This document shows positions 22,557-36,600 of a stretch of 64,000 bases of DNA, piece after piece. The notes below the pieces were generated by a model that was given only the letters and a program-made list of their open reading frames with translations, was not told the origin of the DNA and did not search any database. A program made the translations under genes and the position numbers. Source of the DNA: Dichetophora obliterata (lineage: Eukaryota; Arthropoda; Insecta; Diptera; Sciomyzidae); the NCBI GenBank assembly GCA_963920525.1, contig OY986439.1, positions 36,993,819-37,057,818 of the forward strand, in the 5' to 3' direction. Every line of letters starts with the position of its first letter. The first letter of the stretch is position 1.

Positions 22557-22751
22557 ATGGACAGCATCGTTGAGGAGAATGGGAATTCAAATAATGTTGA
22601 TGGCATAAATAATGCCGATATCAACAATTTATCACAACAGAGTTCATCCTCGAACTCAGCGCCACCTCTACCGCCTTTGTCGTCGTCGTCCAGTGTTCTG
22701 ACAACAACTGGGAATGTTGTACAATATTTGCCAGCCGCACACAGCATTCAG
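22557..22751 (+). CDS. CrebB: CREB coding exon 1 (start codon, Ser/Asn-rich N-terminus)
   Basis: Encodes 65 residues starting MDSIVEENGNS, almost the same start as Drosophila CrebB, followed by an Asn/Ser/Pro-rich low-complexity stretch and the motif SSVLTTTGNVVQY. The ATG sits in an A-rich context (AAAAAAATGG), good for fly initiation. The exon ends in CAG at 22751 with donor GTGGGT, phase 0. A GTG 21 nt upstream is in the same frame but is not a credible start. The sequence also reads into the 70-bp intron without an immediate stop, which produces a misleading longer ORF. Confidence 0.92.
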
Positions 22752-25700
22752 GTGGGTGTTGATTATTTTCATAAAATATTGAAACACTTTGTTTGTATAA
22801 CAGTTTTCATATGGCACACAGGTTCAATCAGTTATACAAGCGGCAAATCAATCTTCTGTCATACAAACAGCGGCTACAAATGCGCCTCCAGTGGCGATGG
22901 CAAAATCAGGTGTGCTCTTTGTAAGCAAACCGAATACAACAGTCATCCACACCACATCTGGCAATGCTGTGCAAGTAAGTTGAAAATAGTTTATCACGAT
23001 TACAAATCAATCAGCTCGATTCTGAATAACTTTTCCCGAGGAATCGAAAAAGGTAGTTTGCAGTTTTAAGAGAAAGTTGAACATTTTGAACATTTTTAAT
23101 GCAAACTTGTTCATCGACGGTCATGAATAATAAGTGTAAACAAAAAAATGTGATGTCTTTATCTGCTTTCTTAAAAACTAAAACTCCTTTTTCCAATTCT
23201 CCGGGAAAAATTAGTCAGAATCGGTCAATCAATTGTTCAACATTTTCTTAGTTGATATATATAAATACTTTTTTACGACACGAAATCACTTACTTACGAA
23301 TCACTCACTTTTTATTTTTTTATGTATTTACTCTTTTATAATCGAGCTTTATTGGCCATATATGATTTTAATAACACTTAATTGCTATTAATAATTAAAA
23401 TTTATAATTCATATTCATAGTATACAATTTTTATACATGAGATAAAAAAAAGAAATAAAAAAAACCTAGTATCAATGCAGTAATAGCAAAAAAATATGAA
23501 ATAGTTCATCCTTATCAGCCCGAACTGTTTAAAAACTCGAGGTATTTCGTTTTGGCAGTATTACCTAACAGCGAAAATGTTTTAAGGTTACCCGGAAGCG
23601 GATTCCAAATAGGAGATATTCTTACCTGGAATGATCGTTCAAAAACCAAAAATGAGCATCGCTCATTTTGGTTTTGAGTTAGGATCGGTTCCTTATATTA
23701 TGAGGGTTTCTCTTTCGTTTGGTGTGGTCAGTTTTTCGGTATCTGAAATTGTTTCCGAGATTCAGAGGCATTTTATTGTCGTATGTTGCTCGTACTTGTT
23801 ATCAAATTCAGAAATTAAGTATCATATGTAGTAGCAAAACGATACATATGACATGATTTCATACAAAATATAAAAAAAAATATTTAGTTTTTAAATGTCG
23901 TATATTTTTTATGTTATTATATCTGTGGTCACAAGGAATAATGACTAAACTTGAAATATCGTAAAAAAGCGATATGAAATTTACTTTATTGCCAATTTTT
24001 GGAAGTATGCAGATATTTATTATTTGCCCAGAATTGATCATCACTTATGTCTGCACATATTTTGTTTGTAACGGTTCATATATTTCAAAAAAATGGGTCG
24101 TAGTTCGTGCAATTAAAATAACTTTTTTACGATACTTTGAGTTTAGTCGTTATGCCTTGTGACCACAGATATGGTCGCTTGAGAAAATAAACGTCTTCTG
24201 TGAAAATGTGCACTTTTGAGATTATTGAGAAAAAAGGGGCTACATTTCAAAATCTAGTAGAGCAATATTCTTCAGAATTGCAGACACGTTTCGCAATAGA
24301 TTACTTGGTCTTACCGCTATTTTTTTTAAATTTATAGCCCCTTTTTCTCAAAAGCCTTAACGACGATTTTCGATATCGTTAGTTAGCGAAAACTGTCATT
24401 TTCTATGAACGTGGCACGCACAATGACCGATAACTTGTGATGTCAAACAAAACACAATATGCAACACAAAATCCCCAATTACAATTGCAGCAAGCTCTGT
24501 TGCATTGAATTGGTCGCGAACGTGTTGCCAACTTGTTGTACACATGTTGCTTCATATAAAGGCATAAATACATTGGTTAACAACTTTTGTTGCAGTTGCA
24601 TTACTTTTGAATTGCTCCATGTGTAAAAGGCCTTAGGTGTTTCGATGAAGAACTTAGGAGGCTGAAAACTGCCAAAGCTACTTATAAATAATGCCTAGTT
24701 TTTTGATAATTTTACATAAGCTTTTTTCTCGGTGTAATGTTAAACTGAAAATTATTGAAAAGGTGGCCGATGATTTTATGTGATATCCCAACTATCTAAT
24801 CAACTAATTTTTACTAATAACAGACCCCATTTTCGAAGTGCAAATTCATAAAGTACGAGAAAAATAAATTGGACATTTTTTTTAAAGATTCTGCGAAAGT
24901 TATATATAAAATAGGTTAGGTTAGGTTAGGTAATGGTGGCTGAGCTGATAGACGACTCGTACACTTAGGCCAGTGCAGGCCCGTTGTGATACCACATAAT
25001 CTCTTTAAAACCTAGTAGAGATTTCCCTTCTCAAACTAGTTCAAGCGGATAATGAATTTAAGGATATGCTTGATTTCCAGTGGCGACATGTAATTTCACT
25101 ATCGAAGCAAAGTTTTCGATCTGGCAGTATGTTGTAATATTTTCGTTCGACAGGCGATTTCGTTTGTTTCGAAGTTATGTTCGAACATTTAACAGCTGCC
25201 CGCAAGCTTTTTTTCTGATACTTGGCACGCTAAATAACGTGAATTAGTAAAAATAAGGGTAACTTAATTTGAACAAACAGTTCAAAGGTAACCATATATA
25301 TACTTTTATTAAAGCCAATACTTTTATTATTCCACTAACTTAAAATCATTATTTAACTCTTCTATGTTAAATAAATAATATATAATAAATAAAACCATGC
25401 TTAAATGGATAAATATTTCCGTTTATATTTACTTCGCTTCTCGATCACTGCCACCAAAATAAAGTGATATTTTATCGCAAATATCGCCTGTCGAAGGTGT
25501 TACAACATACCGACTTTCGATAATTTCGACAACTTCAAAACTTTCGAAGTTATAACATGTTGCCATAGGAATGAGACTTCGGCAAGTCCATTTAAAAAGG
25601 GATGGCCCAGAGTTGCCGTTCTCCTTTTAGCTAGAGCCGGACATTCGCAGAGGAGGTGCTGAACGTTTTCTACCTCCTCCTCACATCTGCAGCTTCTGCA

Positions 25701-28700
25701 GAAATCGCTTGATGCAACTCCCAACCGAAGAGCATTCGCTCCGATCAGGCAGTGACCCGTTAGGATTTTTACTATTTTTGACAGGTTTACCCTGCTTAAC
25801 TCAAGCAGTGAGTTGGTGCGTTTTAAGTCGTAGGTAGGCCATGTTAGCTTAGTTATCCTACATGTATAAAGGTGTTCCCAGCGTTCTTGTGCAAGACCTA
25901 AGGATCTGTTCTTGCACTGGAGTTTATAGGAGAAAATGGGTATACCAATAAAGTCCTAATTTAAGAGGGTGTTAGAGATCGTACCCTTCCTTGCCATATC
26001 GTCGGCCAAATTGTTGCCCTCGATATCCCTGTGCCCGGGTACTCATATGAGGTGAATCCTGAGTAGCCTTGCCATCTCGTTAAGAGACCTGCGGCACTCA
26101 GTGAGAGTTTTAGAGTTGTCAATATTTGAGTTCAGTGCTTTCAGTGCAGCTTGGCTATCTGAAAAGATAGAAATACTCTTTCCTTCAAGGTCTTTTTGAC
26201 CTAGAATCTTAGTGGTTTCGTGAATAGCCATCATTTCCGCTTGGTAGACACTACAATAGCTAGGAAGTCTAAAGTACGCTTCGATTTCGAGATGCTGGAA
26301 GTAGATACCTCCCCCTACTTGTTCTCGAAGTTTGGATCCATCTGTGAAGATTTTTATGGCGGAGATTTTAAGGGAGATTTTGTTTGCCCAGTCTAGCCGT
26401 GAAGGGATGAGAACTACGTAGTTCTTTTCAAGATTTAAGCACGGCACACAGTAGTCTGTTTTGTCGGGTGCAGACGAGTTCAGAATAATTGTGTGGCCGC
26501 AGTTGTTACCTATCCAATTACCAGATTCTCTAAGTCTCAGGGCTGCTGTGTTGGCACATTCCCTGGCAAAGATATCGAGAGGAGGAAGGTGAAGCATGAC
26601 ATTGAGGGCGCTAGTTGGTGTTGAGGACAGCGCCCCAGTAATACATAGACCTGCACTTCTTTGCACCTTTGCAAACTTCTGAAGTGCGGTTGCCTTATCA
26701 AGGGCCCTCCACCATACCAGTGAGCCATATATTAGTATGGGGCGGACAATTGCTGTATAAATCCAGCGTACTATTTTGGGGGAAAATAAAATAGCAAATT
26801 TGGATAAAAAAGTAAATGCTCGTTTTAGAAGAGACACACAACATATTTTAGAAGCAGGATTAGATTTAGCGTCCTAAAAAAAGTTTTAAAAGGTCTAACG
26901 ATTAAAAAGAATGCTACCTTTTTTGAATTACGCAGATAAACTATTTTTTTAATACGGTTTGAAATTATTATTATGTTATATTTTTCAGTATTATCATTTT
27001 CATAATTTCTGTTTATTATTAAATACATAATGATTACGTATTATGAGTTGATTACGTATAAAGATTAAAGTTGTTTAAATAAGTAGAAATCTTTACTATT
27101 TTCAAAATAAAATTTATTTTTTCTTTACAGTCGTCATTCACCAAATTTATTTATTTAATAAAGCCACAAACAAACACACAAAACTTTTCGAAAAAAAAAA
27201 TCATTTAAGACGCTGGAATCTAAAACGCCCACTCTTAAAATGGGACAGTGCACCAGGCTTAGCCCTGCAATAGTTTTGCAAACTTCAATATTTTGTAAAC
27301 TCATTATATTTTTTTTTTCTGATATATAAATATAGATTCTCCATACGTTTTAAAAACCCTTTTGTCGTATGTTTCCAGGTTAGTTTAAAAAAGTGTGAAA
27401 TTGCTACTTACGACAAACCAATTCTAACCAAATATCACATTAAGTCCTTACCAAAGTAAGGTACGATCTCTCAATTTTAACATTATATAGTAAAATTCGA
27501 AGTGCATGTCCTGTTTGAATTTAAAGACAATCGGTCTGCTATAAACAAAGTTATTAGCCCTCCAACTTTGAACTTAATTTACTCAAAACTATCGAAAGCC
27601 ACATACGACACTTAACCCTTATTTTTGAAATTGTATGTTCTTTCTTGTATTGATCACAGGAACTACCACATCAAATTTCAACTTTGTATCTTTAACCGTA
27701 GTCGAGATATGAGTTGGGTATAAAAATACCCAACCGTCGTTAATGTGTTCTCAATGGGCACGAATTCCTTCTGCAACGACATCACAGTTTAATATCAGAA
27801 ATTTTCTATCAATAGCAGGTATAGTTGGTTAATTAGCTAAGAGAGCTTTTACATTTTTTTTAAATATAACATTTTTTACAAATGATAATAACACAAATTT
27901 TCTGATTTTTAAACTAAAAAACTTTGGACTTTGAAAATGTAGTAGTTAACGTAAAAATGTCTTGACACATTCCAAAAACAATTCATAGCTCTATGTTTTC
28001 TTAAACCAACAACACTTAGCTATTACCATTCCTGAGATATGATCAATTCTGCAGAAGCATTAGCATGGGTAAAAAATACCCAACCGTGGTTAATGGATTA
28101 ATTTCTCAGGCAACGATGTGTTCACGTAAACGTAAATTAAAAATGTATCTTACGATTCTATTGAAAATTCACTTCATCAATTTTAAGTTCATTGCGATAG
28201 TTCCAGAGTAGACTTCTAAGCCACACACAATAAAAACATGTTAAAAACTTTTAAATGCTTGCAGAATCTAAACGGTTAGACCTAGAGCGATAATAACCTC
28301 AATTTGGTATCAAAATTTTTTTGTCGATAAGTCGAAAATACGACATAAGCAGAGCATGAGAAATGCCAATTCGAACTTAGATCGGTAAAAAAACCGCTCG
28401 AACTATGCAGCATACGCAACGTGTTGCCTACTTTTGTGGATACATGGTTGATATGTTTTTCAAACGATAGTTTATTAGCTATTATAGTACCAAGACACTT
28501 GATTTGATCAACAAAGTTTACGGGATAAGTTCCAAAATGAATTGAAAGAAACTCAACACATTTTTGTTGCATTCAATGAACTTTTGTTTTATTAAAGTTG
28601 AGACTGTTTTCGTTAGCTCATTTTTGAGAATTGCTTAAGCCAACATTTATTTTATTTTCAAAACAATTTAAAAATTTATGTTCGCCAGAGAAAAATAGAT

Positions 28701-31700
28701 TGATATCATCCGCAAACAAAAATATGTCTAATATAGAGATTCCAATAGAATCAACAAAATCACTAGAGAAGCTGACAAATTGTCTACGTTCAAAAAGATA
28801 CAGTGGTAGACATTCGTTTAGGGAGTAAGGGAGTAATAAGAAGTTTTTTGAAAAAGGTAAAAAAATATGGTGTTGAAGCTCCAACTAGACGAAACATGAA
28901 ACTAAAATTTGTTATGAAGCAACCCAGAATCGGTTATCTGCCCGACAAATCAAGAACAAATTGGGTTTTCCCGTCACTCTCCGACATGTCGCATGCATTG
29001 TATGCGACACATCTGCAATAAGATGGACAAAACTTAAAGCAAAACCACTCTTGAATGATGCTCATAAGACCAAGCGATTGGAGTTTGCCCAGGAGTGAGT
29101 GAAGGTCTTAAAATTTCGGGACGCTTCGACAATCCCGAGATTTCGGGATTTGAAAAACACAATCCGGGGTTTGACAAACCTTAGAAAACGAATTTTTTGG
29201 AAGACGTAATGTGAGGTTTCAAAGTAGTTATGCCTTGTTTTACAACACAAAACATTGCAGAAGATTATAAAAAACTAAAAAACAGTTTCGATTAAACGTT
29301 TGGATAGTTTTTATTGTTTATTTTTGAAAAAACAAAGATCAATTCTTTAAAAATAAATTAATAAAATTAGATCATTCAGAAGGTTCATAAAATTGTTAAA
29401 AAAATTAGAATAGTTTAATAATACTGTAGGTAAGTTTTCAACTTTTGAAAAGACGCAAAAAACGCCGAGACACGTAAACTTAATTCTTGGTCGTAGAATT
29501 TAGTGGCATACTCAGTTTTTACAAATCAAATTAAATTCTCGAGCTATTCAGATTTTTGATATTAACTTACATTTGACCTTCATTTAAAAAAATTTTATAG
29601 GTTTTTAACAATTAATTTTTATTGTCTTTTCAAAAGTTTTAAAAATTTTTCAAAAGTTAAGCGATTTCGCTTTTTCTTCCATTTGGACCAAACTTGAATG
29701 TTGAACGTAAAATTTTTAAAAAAATCTAAAAATTGTTTTGCTCAAATTAGTGTTTTTCTTATTTCATAAGGAAAGTATAGGTCTAAAAATGGGTCTAAAA
29801 GTGACTAAATTTCAAATTTAGTCTCGAGCAAATATCGAGATTTCAGTTCTACGGCCAAAAAATAAGTTTACGTGTCTCGGTATTTTCGTGTGTTTTTTTT
29901 ACGTCCCCTTAGTGTAATTTTAGTATTTCTAAGTAGGAATTTTGTGATATTTTATACAGCTTGTTTAATAAAGTTTTTTAAGGTCAAATTTTAGTTTTTT
30001 TAAGTTAAAGCTTTTTAAGTAAAGTTAGGTTTTTTAAGTATTTTGTAATATTTTTTACAGTTAGTGCAAGAATGGTTTATATTTTTATATATTTTTATAT
30101 ATTATATTTTGTACCGCTAGTTAAAAAAAAAATTATTTTAGTATTATTAAAATCACATTTCAGTATTGCAAAGGAAGTATCATGTGTTTAAAACATTGTG
30201 TTATTTTGTACTGCTAGTGCAAGAAAGGTTTTTATTTTATAATTTTTTAAAATTACATTCAGTTTTTTTTTCAGGTAGCATCATTAAATTTTTTTAAATG
30301 TTCATAAAATTATTTTAAAAAAAAAATTTTATTAGTATAATAACTTTTTTAGTATGTCTAAGTAAGAATTTTGTGATATTTTGTACAGTTTGTTTAAGGG
30401 AGTTTTGTTTTTTTTTAATTTTTAAGGTCACATTTGGGTATTTTCACGTCATATACTGTACAACTAGCGAAAAAATTTTATTTTTGTATTATTAAAATCA
30501 CATTTCAGTATTTCTTATGAAGTATCATAACACATTTAAATATCAAAAAGCTTACACTAAAAAAAATTCAATATAGACGAACCGGACTGTTACATTTGTT
30601 GTTATTGGCTTGATTTAAACAAACAGGTCGCCAGAACACCAATTTGCTTCATCACAACGAAAAGGAACTCCGAAACCTACACGGAGTTATTAGAAGATGT
30701 GTTGTAGTCTTATTATGAAAACGAGCCTAACAAACAGTTAATTTTCCAGCAAGATAATGAGTCCATACATGTTTCAATGCACTCGAGAGAGTGGTTTTCT
30801 TAAAAAGACATCGACTTGTTGCAATGGCCTGCGTGCAGTCCAGATTGTAACCATTTCGAGAAGCTTTGGATCATTCTTGCTGGTAAATTGTCCTCAAAAG
30901 GGAAAGAATTCAGCACTGTACTCGAACTCAAAAATTCAATTTATCAATCTTCTTGGGTTGGGGTAAAATCGGATCAGAAATCCTACAAAGGCTAGTTGAC
31001 TTTATACCAAATCAAATTTTTTCCGTCATTCAAAAATAAAGAAGGCCATACGAAATACTCAAATAGCGATATAACTTTTTTTTATTTAAATGTTTACTTT
31101 TACTGAGTGCGTACAACCGAATGTCCACCCTGAAACAGACTTTTTGTAGAAAATAAAAAAGGGTATAATTTGTGGCGACCATAGCCTAGTGGGTAGAGTG
31201 CGTGGCACCTAAGCTAAAGAACCCCGGTAGCCCAGGTTCAATTCCAGCTCAGAAAGAAAGTTTTTTCAATTGAATTAATTTTTCTGTTCGGTCGTCAACT
31301 CTCTGCAGACAATGGCAAACTTCAGAGAGTAAAAATTGCAATGTAAAGCTTCTTGAGAACATAAGCCGTTCGGAGTCGGCATAAAACATGTAGGTCCAGT
31401 TCTCGGTCATTTGTGATCAAACATTTAATTACACGCACAACACAATTGATCACTAGAAGCTAGGTCAAAGTCCTTCCAAGGGCTGAAATGGCCAGTAAAA
31501 AAAAAAAATTTAAGTTACTTATATATACTTATTTAAGTTAAAAATGAATACATGTTCCTAAGTACGTTCTTAAATCCAACTAGAAATATTTTGTTTTACA
31601 AGTTTTTTCAAAAAGAATGTATAATACGTATGTCGGCTATCACTGAACAAGTAGATTAATCTTCAAGCATTTGATAAAAATAGAAAATGAAATGTTAGTT

Positions 31701-33562
31701 TGTGTATTAGTAAAAAAAAGTCAAGAGAGACGAGTTGACAGACCTTTTTGTTATTGATATGTACACGTATCCTTTCCGTAAGCCCTAACGGAGTGTGTTG
31801 AACTGAACCCTGTTTGGAAACCAGTGTGACATCGACTTAATAATTTATTTGTTTTTAAGTGTTCAGTGCCCGAAAGTTTTCTATATTAGAAGAATTTTCT
31901 TTTTTTTTTCTTGATCGGAACTACACGTGCCGTTTTCCAGTCAGAAGGGAAGCAAGATGTTAGGATTGTGTTAAAAAAGTGAAGCAAATATTTTTCTACA
32001 TAAAGGTAGACAAGTTTAATAAATTTCATTGGAATAACATCCACACCCGCTGAGTTTAATTTAACATTTAAAATAGCCATAAAAAGTTGTTCCTTACATT
32101 TATTGACAAAACTAAAACCACTATTATGGATGTTTTCGTGAAGAAAAAAAGGCGAATATTGAATGTCACTTATTTGGAAAGATATAAAATATTTTTACCT
32201 GACATTAAGATCAATGGTGTTTTTGTAGTTTGTGGTCGTGTCAATCCATCCAGCCATTGTTTCTTACAAGTTTTCAAATATCTGAATTGTTTATATGATT
32301 AAATTTATTATTCCAGAATTTTTTTTTGCATTATTTCCTCATTAAGCTTTTAACTTTGTTTCAATATTACAGTATATCTTCCAATTTTCATCGCACAAGT
32401 TTTCTTTATATGCTCTCAAAGTCAGGTCGCGAAGATGTTTCGCTTCTTTAACACACATCCAAATTTGACCTTTTCAATGTCTCTAACTAAGAAATAATCA
32501 ATTAGTGAAGCAGATTTGTGTTGAACATCAAAATAAGTTGGACAAGCGTTATGAACATAAGAAAGCTTTGATTGAAGGCAAAGATCCTTTATTGATATTA
32601 AATAGGTAAGAATTGTCGCCAAAAATATTTGTTAAATGCAAAACATTTCCATGCGTTAAATAACACCAAGTAGGATTTTTCGAAATTCAGTAAAATTGCA
32701 ATAAACATAACTTCTTAGCTACTCGGATCAGATATATGATGTGCAACATTAGACTTTATTCTATTTGTTATAAAAAAGGCACACCTCCTCCTTAAAGAGT
32801 GGATCTATTAAGTATTTTCATAATGTTAGTGAAATTTGTATTTGTATTAGGAAAATTGCAGTCCACCTATCAATATTATTCAATTCACGATACGAATGAT
32901 TCACTTTCTTTTCCACTTTCTTGTGAGTAAGTAAAAAAGATGAGCGCTTTTCGTTAAATGTTCAGAGTTACCAAAACTTTTCCAGCTCTTTCAAATTATT
33001 TTTGTTCACAGATTATGCTCACCAAATAACCTGAGTTGAACAATATTTGCCAGAAGTTTTTACAATGCTTAGCTTATTTCATTAGAAAGGGCAAATTTCA
33101 CAAAAACTTCACGAAAATAATTTCCAGAAATTTTTACAATGCTTAACTTATTTCATTAGAAAGGGCAAATTTCACAAAAACTTCACGAAAATAATTTCTC
33201 CCCCAGGGTGAGCTCTAAACAGTTACGAACTTTCCTTAATTGACTTCTAGAGGCGTCAAATGTATGAGCTAGTGCTATTATATTTTCCGCTAACATTTCT
33301 TCGGAAAACAGCCACGTCCAATCTACCACTCTTCTTGAGGTTCCCCTACAAAAAAACCAATTTCTTTAACTCGTTGTGTTCGAAACGAAAAATTAACATT
33401 TTCCATCAATTGAAAACGAGCGATGAAATGAGTTTATGGTTTAAGAATTACTAAGCGATGAAAACTCAACAAACGAACGAGTGAGAAATCCAGGTAATGA
33501 GTTCACAAGAGAGCTAATATTGTTTCTTAAAAAAATTTTGATTACTCTACGCAACCTGTTTT

Positions 33563-33600
<38 letters not shown>

Positions 33601-36600
33601 AGTTATTTAGAATTCTTAATCCCACTAAGTTTTTTATTATAACAAATTTGTGTTTTTTTTAAGTTATAAAAGTTATAGTTATGTGTTTATTTCTACAAAT
33701 TCAATTTTCTATTGCATTTTAATTTATGTGTTTTTAATAATTTTATTCTAATTTTTTTTTTTATTTACTTTATGAAATATCGTTTGGTCTTGGCTCGATT
33801 CTACTGATAAGCTCCCTCCAAATTTCCCTTGTAAGATCAAACCTGAACCGCATTCACAACATCTGGATACCAACAGCGAAGACAGTCTTACCGACGAGGA
33901 CTCACCGCGGAGACGAAGAGAACTTACACGACGTCCATCGTATCACAAAATATTCAACGATATCAGTGGCCCGGATATATCAGGTAATTAATGCGCTCTC
34001 TTGCTGTGTCACACACACACACACACACCTACAAACTATTTTTCTTTCTCTCGCTCGTGATTAAAAACACATTCAAATTCATTTTCATTCAATCAGTTTG
34101 CATTCTTCTGGTTTTGTTTGTTATCATTTTATTTATTATATACTGACATACATACAAACATATTTTTGTTAAATAATAATAATAATACAAATAATAAAAA
34201 TAATAATAAAAATAATCCAAGCTAAACAAACAAAAAACTACAACAAATCAAATGCAAATCAATCAATATCTTATTGTTGTATATATTGTTGCTGCGAGCG
34301 CTGTACCTCATAATTGCATTAAGAAATAACTGTACTGTTTTTACTGTCGCAACATTTTTAAAGAAATAAATTAACTAAGTCAGTCAATAAAAACGAAGTC
34401 ATCAATTGGCCAACAAGTGTTTAAAATACTTCAAAAATCAAAACATATCATCAACGTCATCATAGCATTATTATCATCACCCGCAAACAGAATTCATTCA
34501 TCTTATAATAATAATAAAAATAGTGCTAATACATATATCGCCACATTTTCATTAGTAACGTTCTAAAATTCTTTTCAAGATTCAAGTCCATATTTTCAAT
34601 TGTTTGTGGTAATAGTTGTTGGCAGCATAAAAATTCCTTTCCATTGTTTTGATGCCGAAAAAGAAAAGGCCAAAATAACTGTTACTTTTGACCTATAAAA
34701 AAAAATCAAAAGTTATTGTTATTTGGCCTAAACAAATAAAAGGCACAAAATAATAGTGCCAATCGAAAATTTAAAAGGCGTTAAATATTCGCGGAGCTAC
34801 GGTCATTATGATCATACTATAATGGTATATTTGAAAAAGTCCACCGGCAACTTTTTTGTTATGCCTTTTTCATTTGAAAATTGTAAAATAACAGGTATTT
34901 GCGGTCCCTGCATAAAACTCGTAGGTCCTCGATAATTTGTGTTCAAACATTGAACAATCAATTCTTTCAGTCCTTTTTAGGTCTGAAATGGCCAAATTGT
35001 TTTTTTTCAGTATCTGTTTATTGAACTATGGCCAATTCCTATCAAACTAATTGAGTAATAGGCCATGTCAAACCTCTTAATTCTCACCCCTTCCTTTCGA
35101 TATGGCTAAGAGCAGTACAAGAGTTGGAGTCGGAGGTCAAAAAACTTTCAACCATATGGTTTCCTCTATTGTATTTTGAACTCAGCGATGGTACATTTTA
35201 CGATTATCTCTCAATATAGTTAGTTTTAAAAGGTTAGAAATTACTTTTTCTGATCGGCCGTCATCTCTCTGCAGACTACGTCAAACCTCAGAGAGTAAAT
35301 AATGATGTACTGCCCAGTTCTGAATGATTTTCCCGGGGAATCGGAAAAGGTAGTTTTAATTTTTAAGATAAAGTTCAAAAACATTTTGAAAATTTTTAAT
35401 GTCAATTCGTTCATCAACCTTCAATAATTGATGAAATATTATGTAAATAATATATTAAAATTGATGCTGTCTTCTGATATTTTTATAGACTTTTTGAAAG
35501 TATAAACTTTTTCGAGCAAAAAGTAGTGCGTATCAAGCTAAAAAGTTTTTATTTTACTAAAATTTAGTGGAAAGAATCTAAAGAGTTCAACATAATTACA
35601 ATCGAATAATTATACTTTCAATAAATATAGCATATCTGCCTTATAGTTCTTAAAAAATTGATTGCACAAAGTTGAACAAGAGAAAAACACTTCATTTAAA
35701 AAACGTTTAAAAATCAGATTTTGCCTTAAAACGCACTGATTTCCAAGATAATTCGTAGGTACTCTTAAATTTAAAGAAAAATAAAATAGAATTCGTAATT
35801 TAAAAAAAATTGTAACCTATTTTTGTATTAGCAATAATTTTTTTAAACTTCGTTAATTTGGTAATATAGTTTTATATGAGATATACACTTACGAACAAAA
35901 TAATAGCAGTCCTCTTATATTCAGATATGTTTGGATAAATAATACTAGTCTACAAATTTCGTATCCGGTAAACCCATTATCATTCCTATATATACTTTCA
36001 ACGCTGGTTTCAAATCTGTACTCAATTTCCTCCTCTATTGTAACATTTTCAATATACACGGTGTTTGACGTTTTTGGCATGTGTTTAGTTTTATTGATGT
36101 AGAATCTTAACTGCTCACCATAAAATAAAAAATATTATTTTGTATTTTAGAAAAAATATAAGCTTTTCAATCAATATATCATCCACTATCGTGTCATGTG
36201 CGGTAGCGGAGAAAAAATATTGAGATTATATAACGAAATATCAACAAATTTTGTATATTTTGTTTTAGCAGAGCTGTAATTGTCCAAATTTAAAATGTCT
36301 GTTTTTCATGTAAAAATAAAACTTAATGAACCGTATTTTTTCCAAATTCTAACTTGTACATATAGGAATCATAATGGGGCTACAAAAGTTGTATAATGGT
36401 ATTATTTATCCAAACATATCTGAATATAAGAGGACTGTTATTTTTCGCTCGCAGCTGTATCTAAAAGTTAACTCTTTAAAAACACAAATAAGCAATTTTA
36501 TGCGGGTTTTTTTATTAAAAACAATATGGTTTGCATGGGAGGTAGGCGATGCAGTTGACCTAGAATTCTAGTTTAGGCTGTCTTTGTGTGTTACTTAATT

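Larger units (their letters stand above)
24910..26845 (-). mobile_element. Jockey-like non-LTR retrotransposon, 3' half, with nested MITE
   Basis: On the minus strand: RT thumb region, RNase H domain, a C-terminal CCHC-like block and a 3' UTR that ends in TAACC repeats (plus-strand AGGTTAGGTTAGG at 24914-24930). Between stop and UTR a 0.43-kb MITE (25105-25530) interrupts the 3' part. The 5' part is missing (truncated near 26845). Confidence 0.8.
28803..31110 (+). pseudogene. Tc1-like transposase relic, interrupted, within the LINE
   Basis: The N-terminal part near 28880-29090 reads RRNMKLKFVMKQPRIGY and, in the next frame, KPLLNDAHKTKRLEFAQE followed by a stop. The C-terminal part near 30748-31045 reads FQQDNESIHVSMHSREWFS, IDLLQWPACSPDCNHFEKLW and ILAGKLSSKGKEFSTVLELK. 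The catalytic region has SPDCNHFEKLW for the usual SPDLNPIENLW. A 1.5-kb insert (29.1-30.6 kb) with its own inverted repeat divides the two parts. Confidence 0.75.
28270..32640 (-). mobile_element. LINE relic split by a Tc1-like element and a SINE
   Basis: On the minus strand, in biological order: endonuclease end (32422-32622: VHNACPTYFDVQHKSASLID then YFLVRD), RT N-terminus (31886-32080: LNSAGVDVIPMKFIKLVYLY, PSDWKTARVVPIKK), and RT palm and thumb (28618-28884: FLFADDINLFFSG; 28282-28572: VDQIKCLGTIIANKLSFEKH). The order and spacing fit one element with about 3 kb of foreign DNA (28.8-31.9 kb) between the RT halves. All frames are broken. Confidence 0.7.
32641..33811. other. Intronic DNA with a 74-bp tandem duplication and TA microsatellite
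   Basis: Apart from the duplication (33050-33197) and the (TA)n run (33567-33597), I see no transposon or gene. The acceptor of CREB coding exon 3 is at the right end. Confidence 0.4.

Noticed and set aside
22536..23069. 177-codon single-exon ORF over the CREB start
   Set aside because: It reads through the 70-bp intron, which is not a multiple of three, so exon 2 is translated out of frame. The spliced model fits the family exactly.
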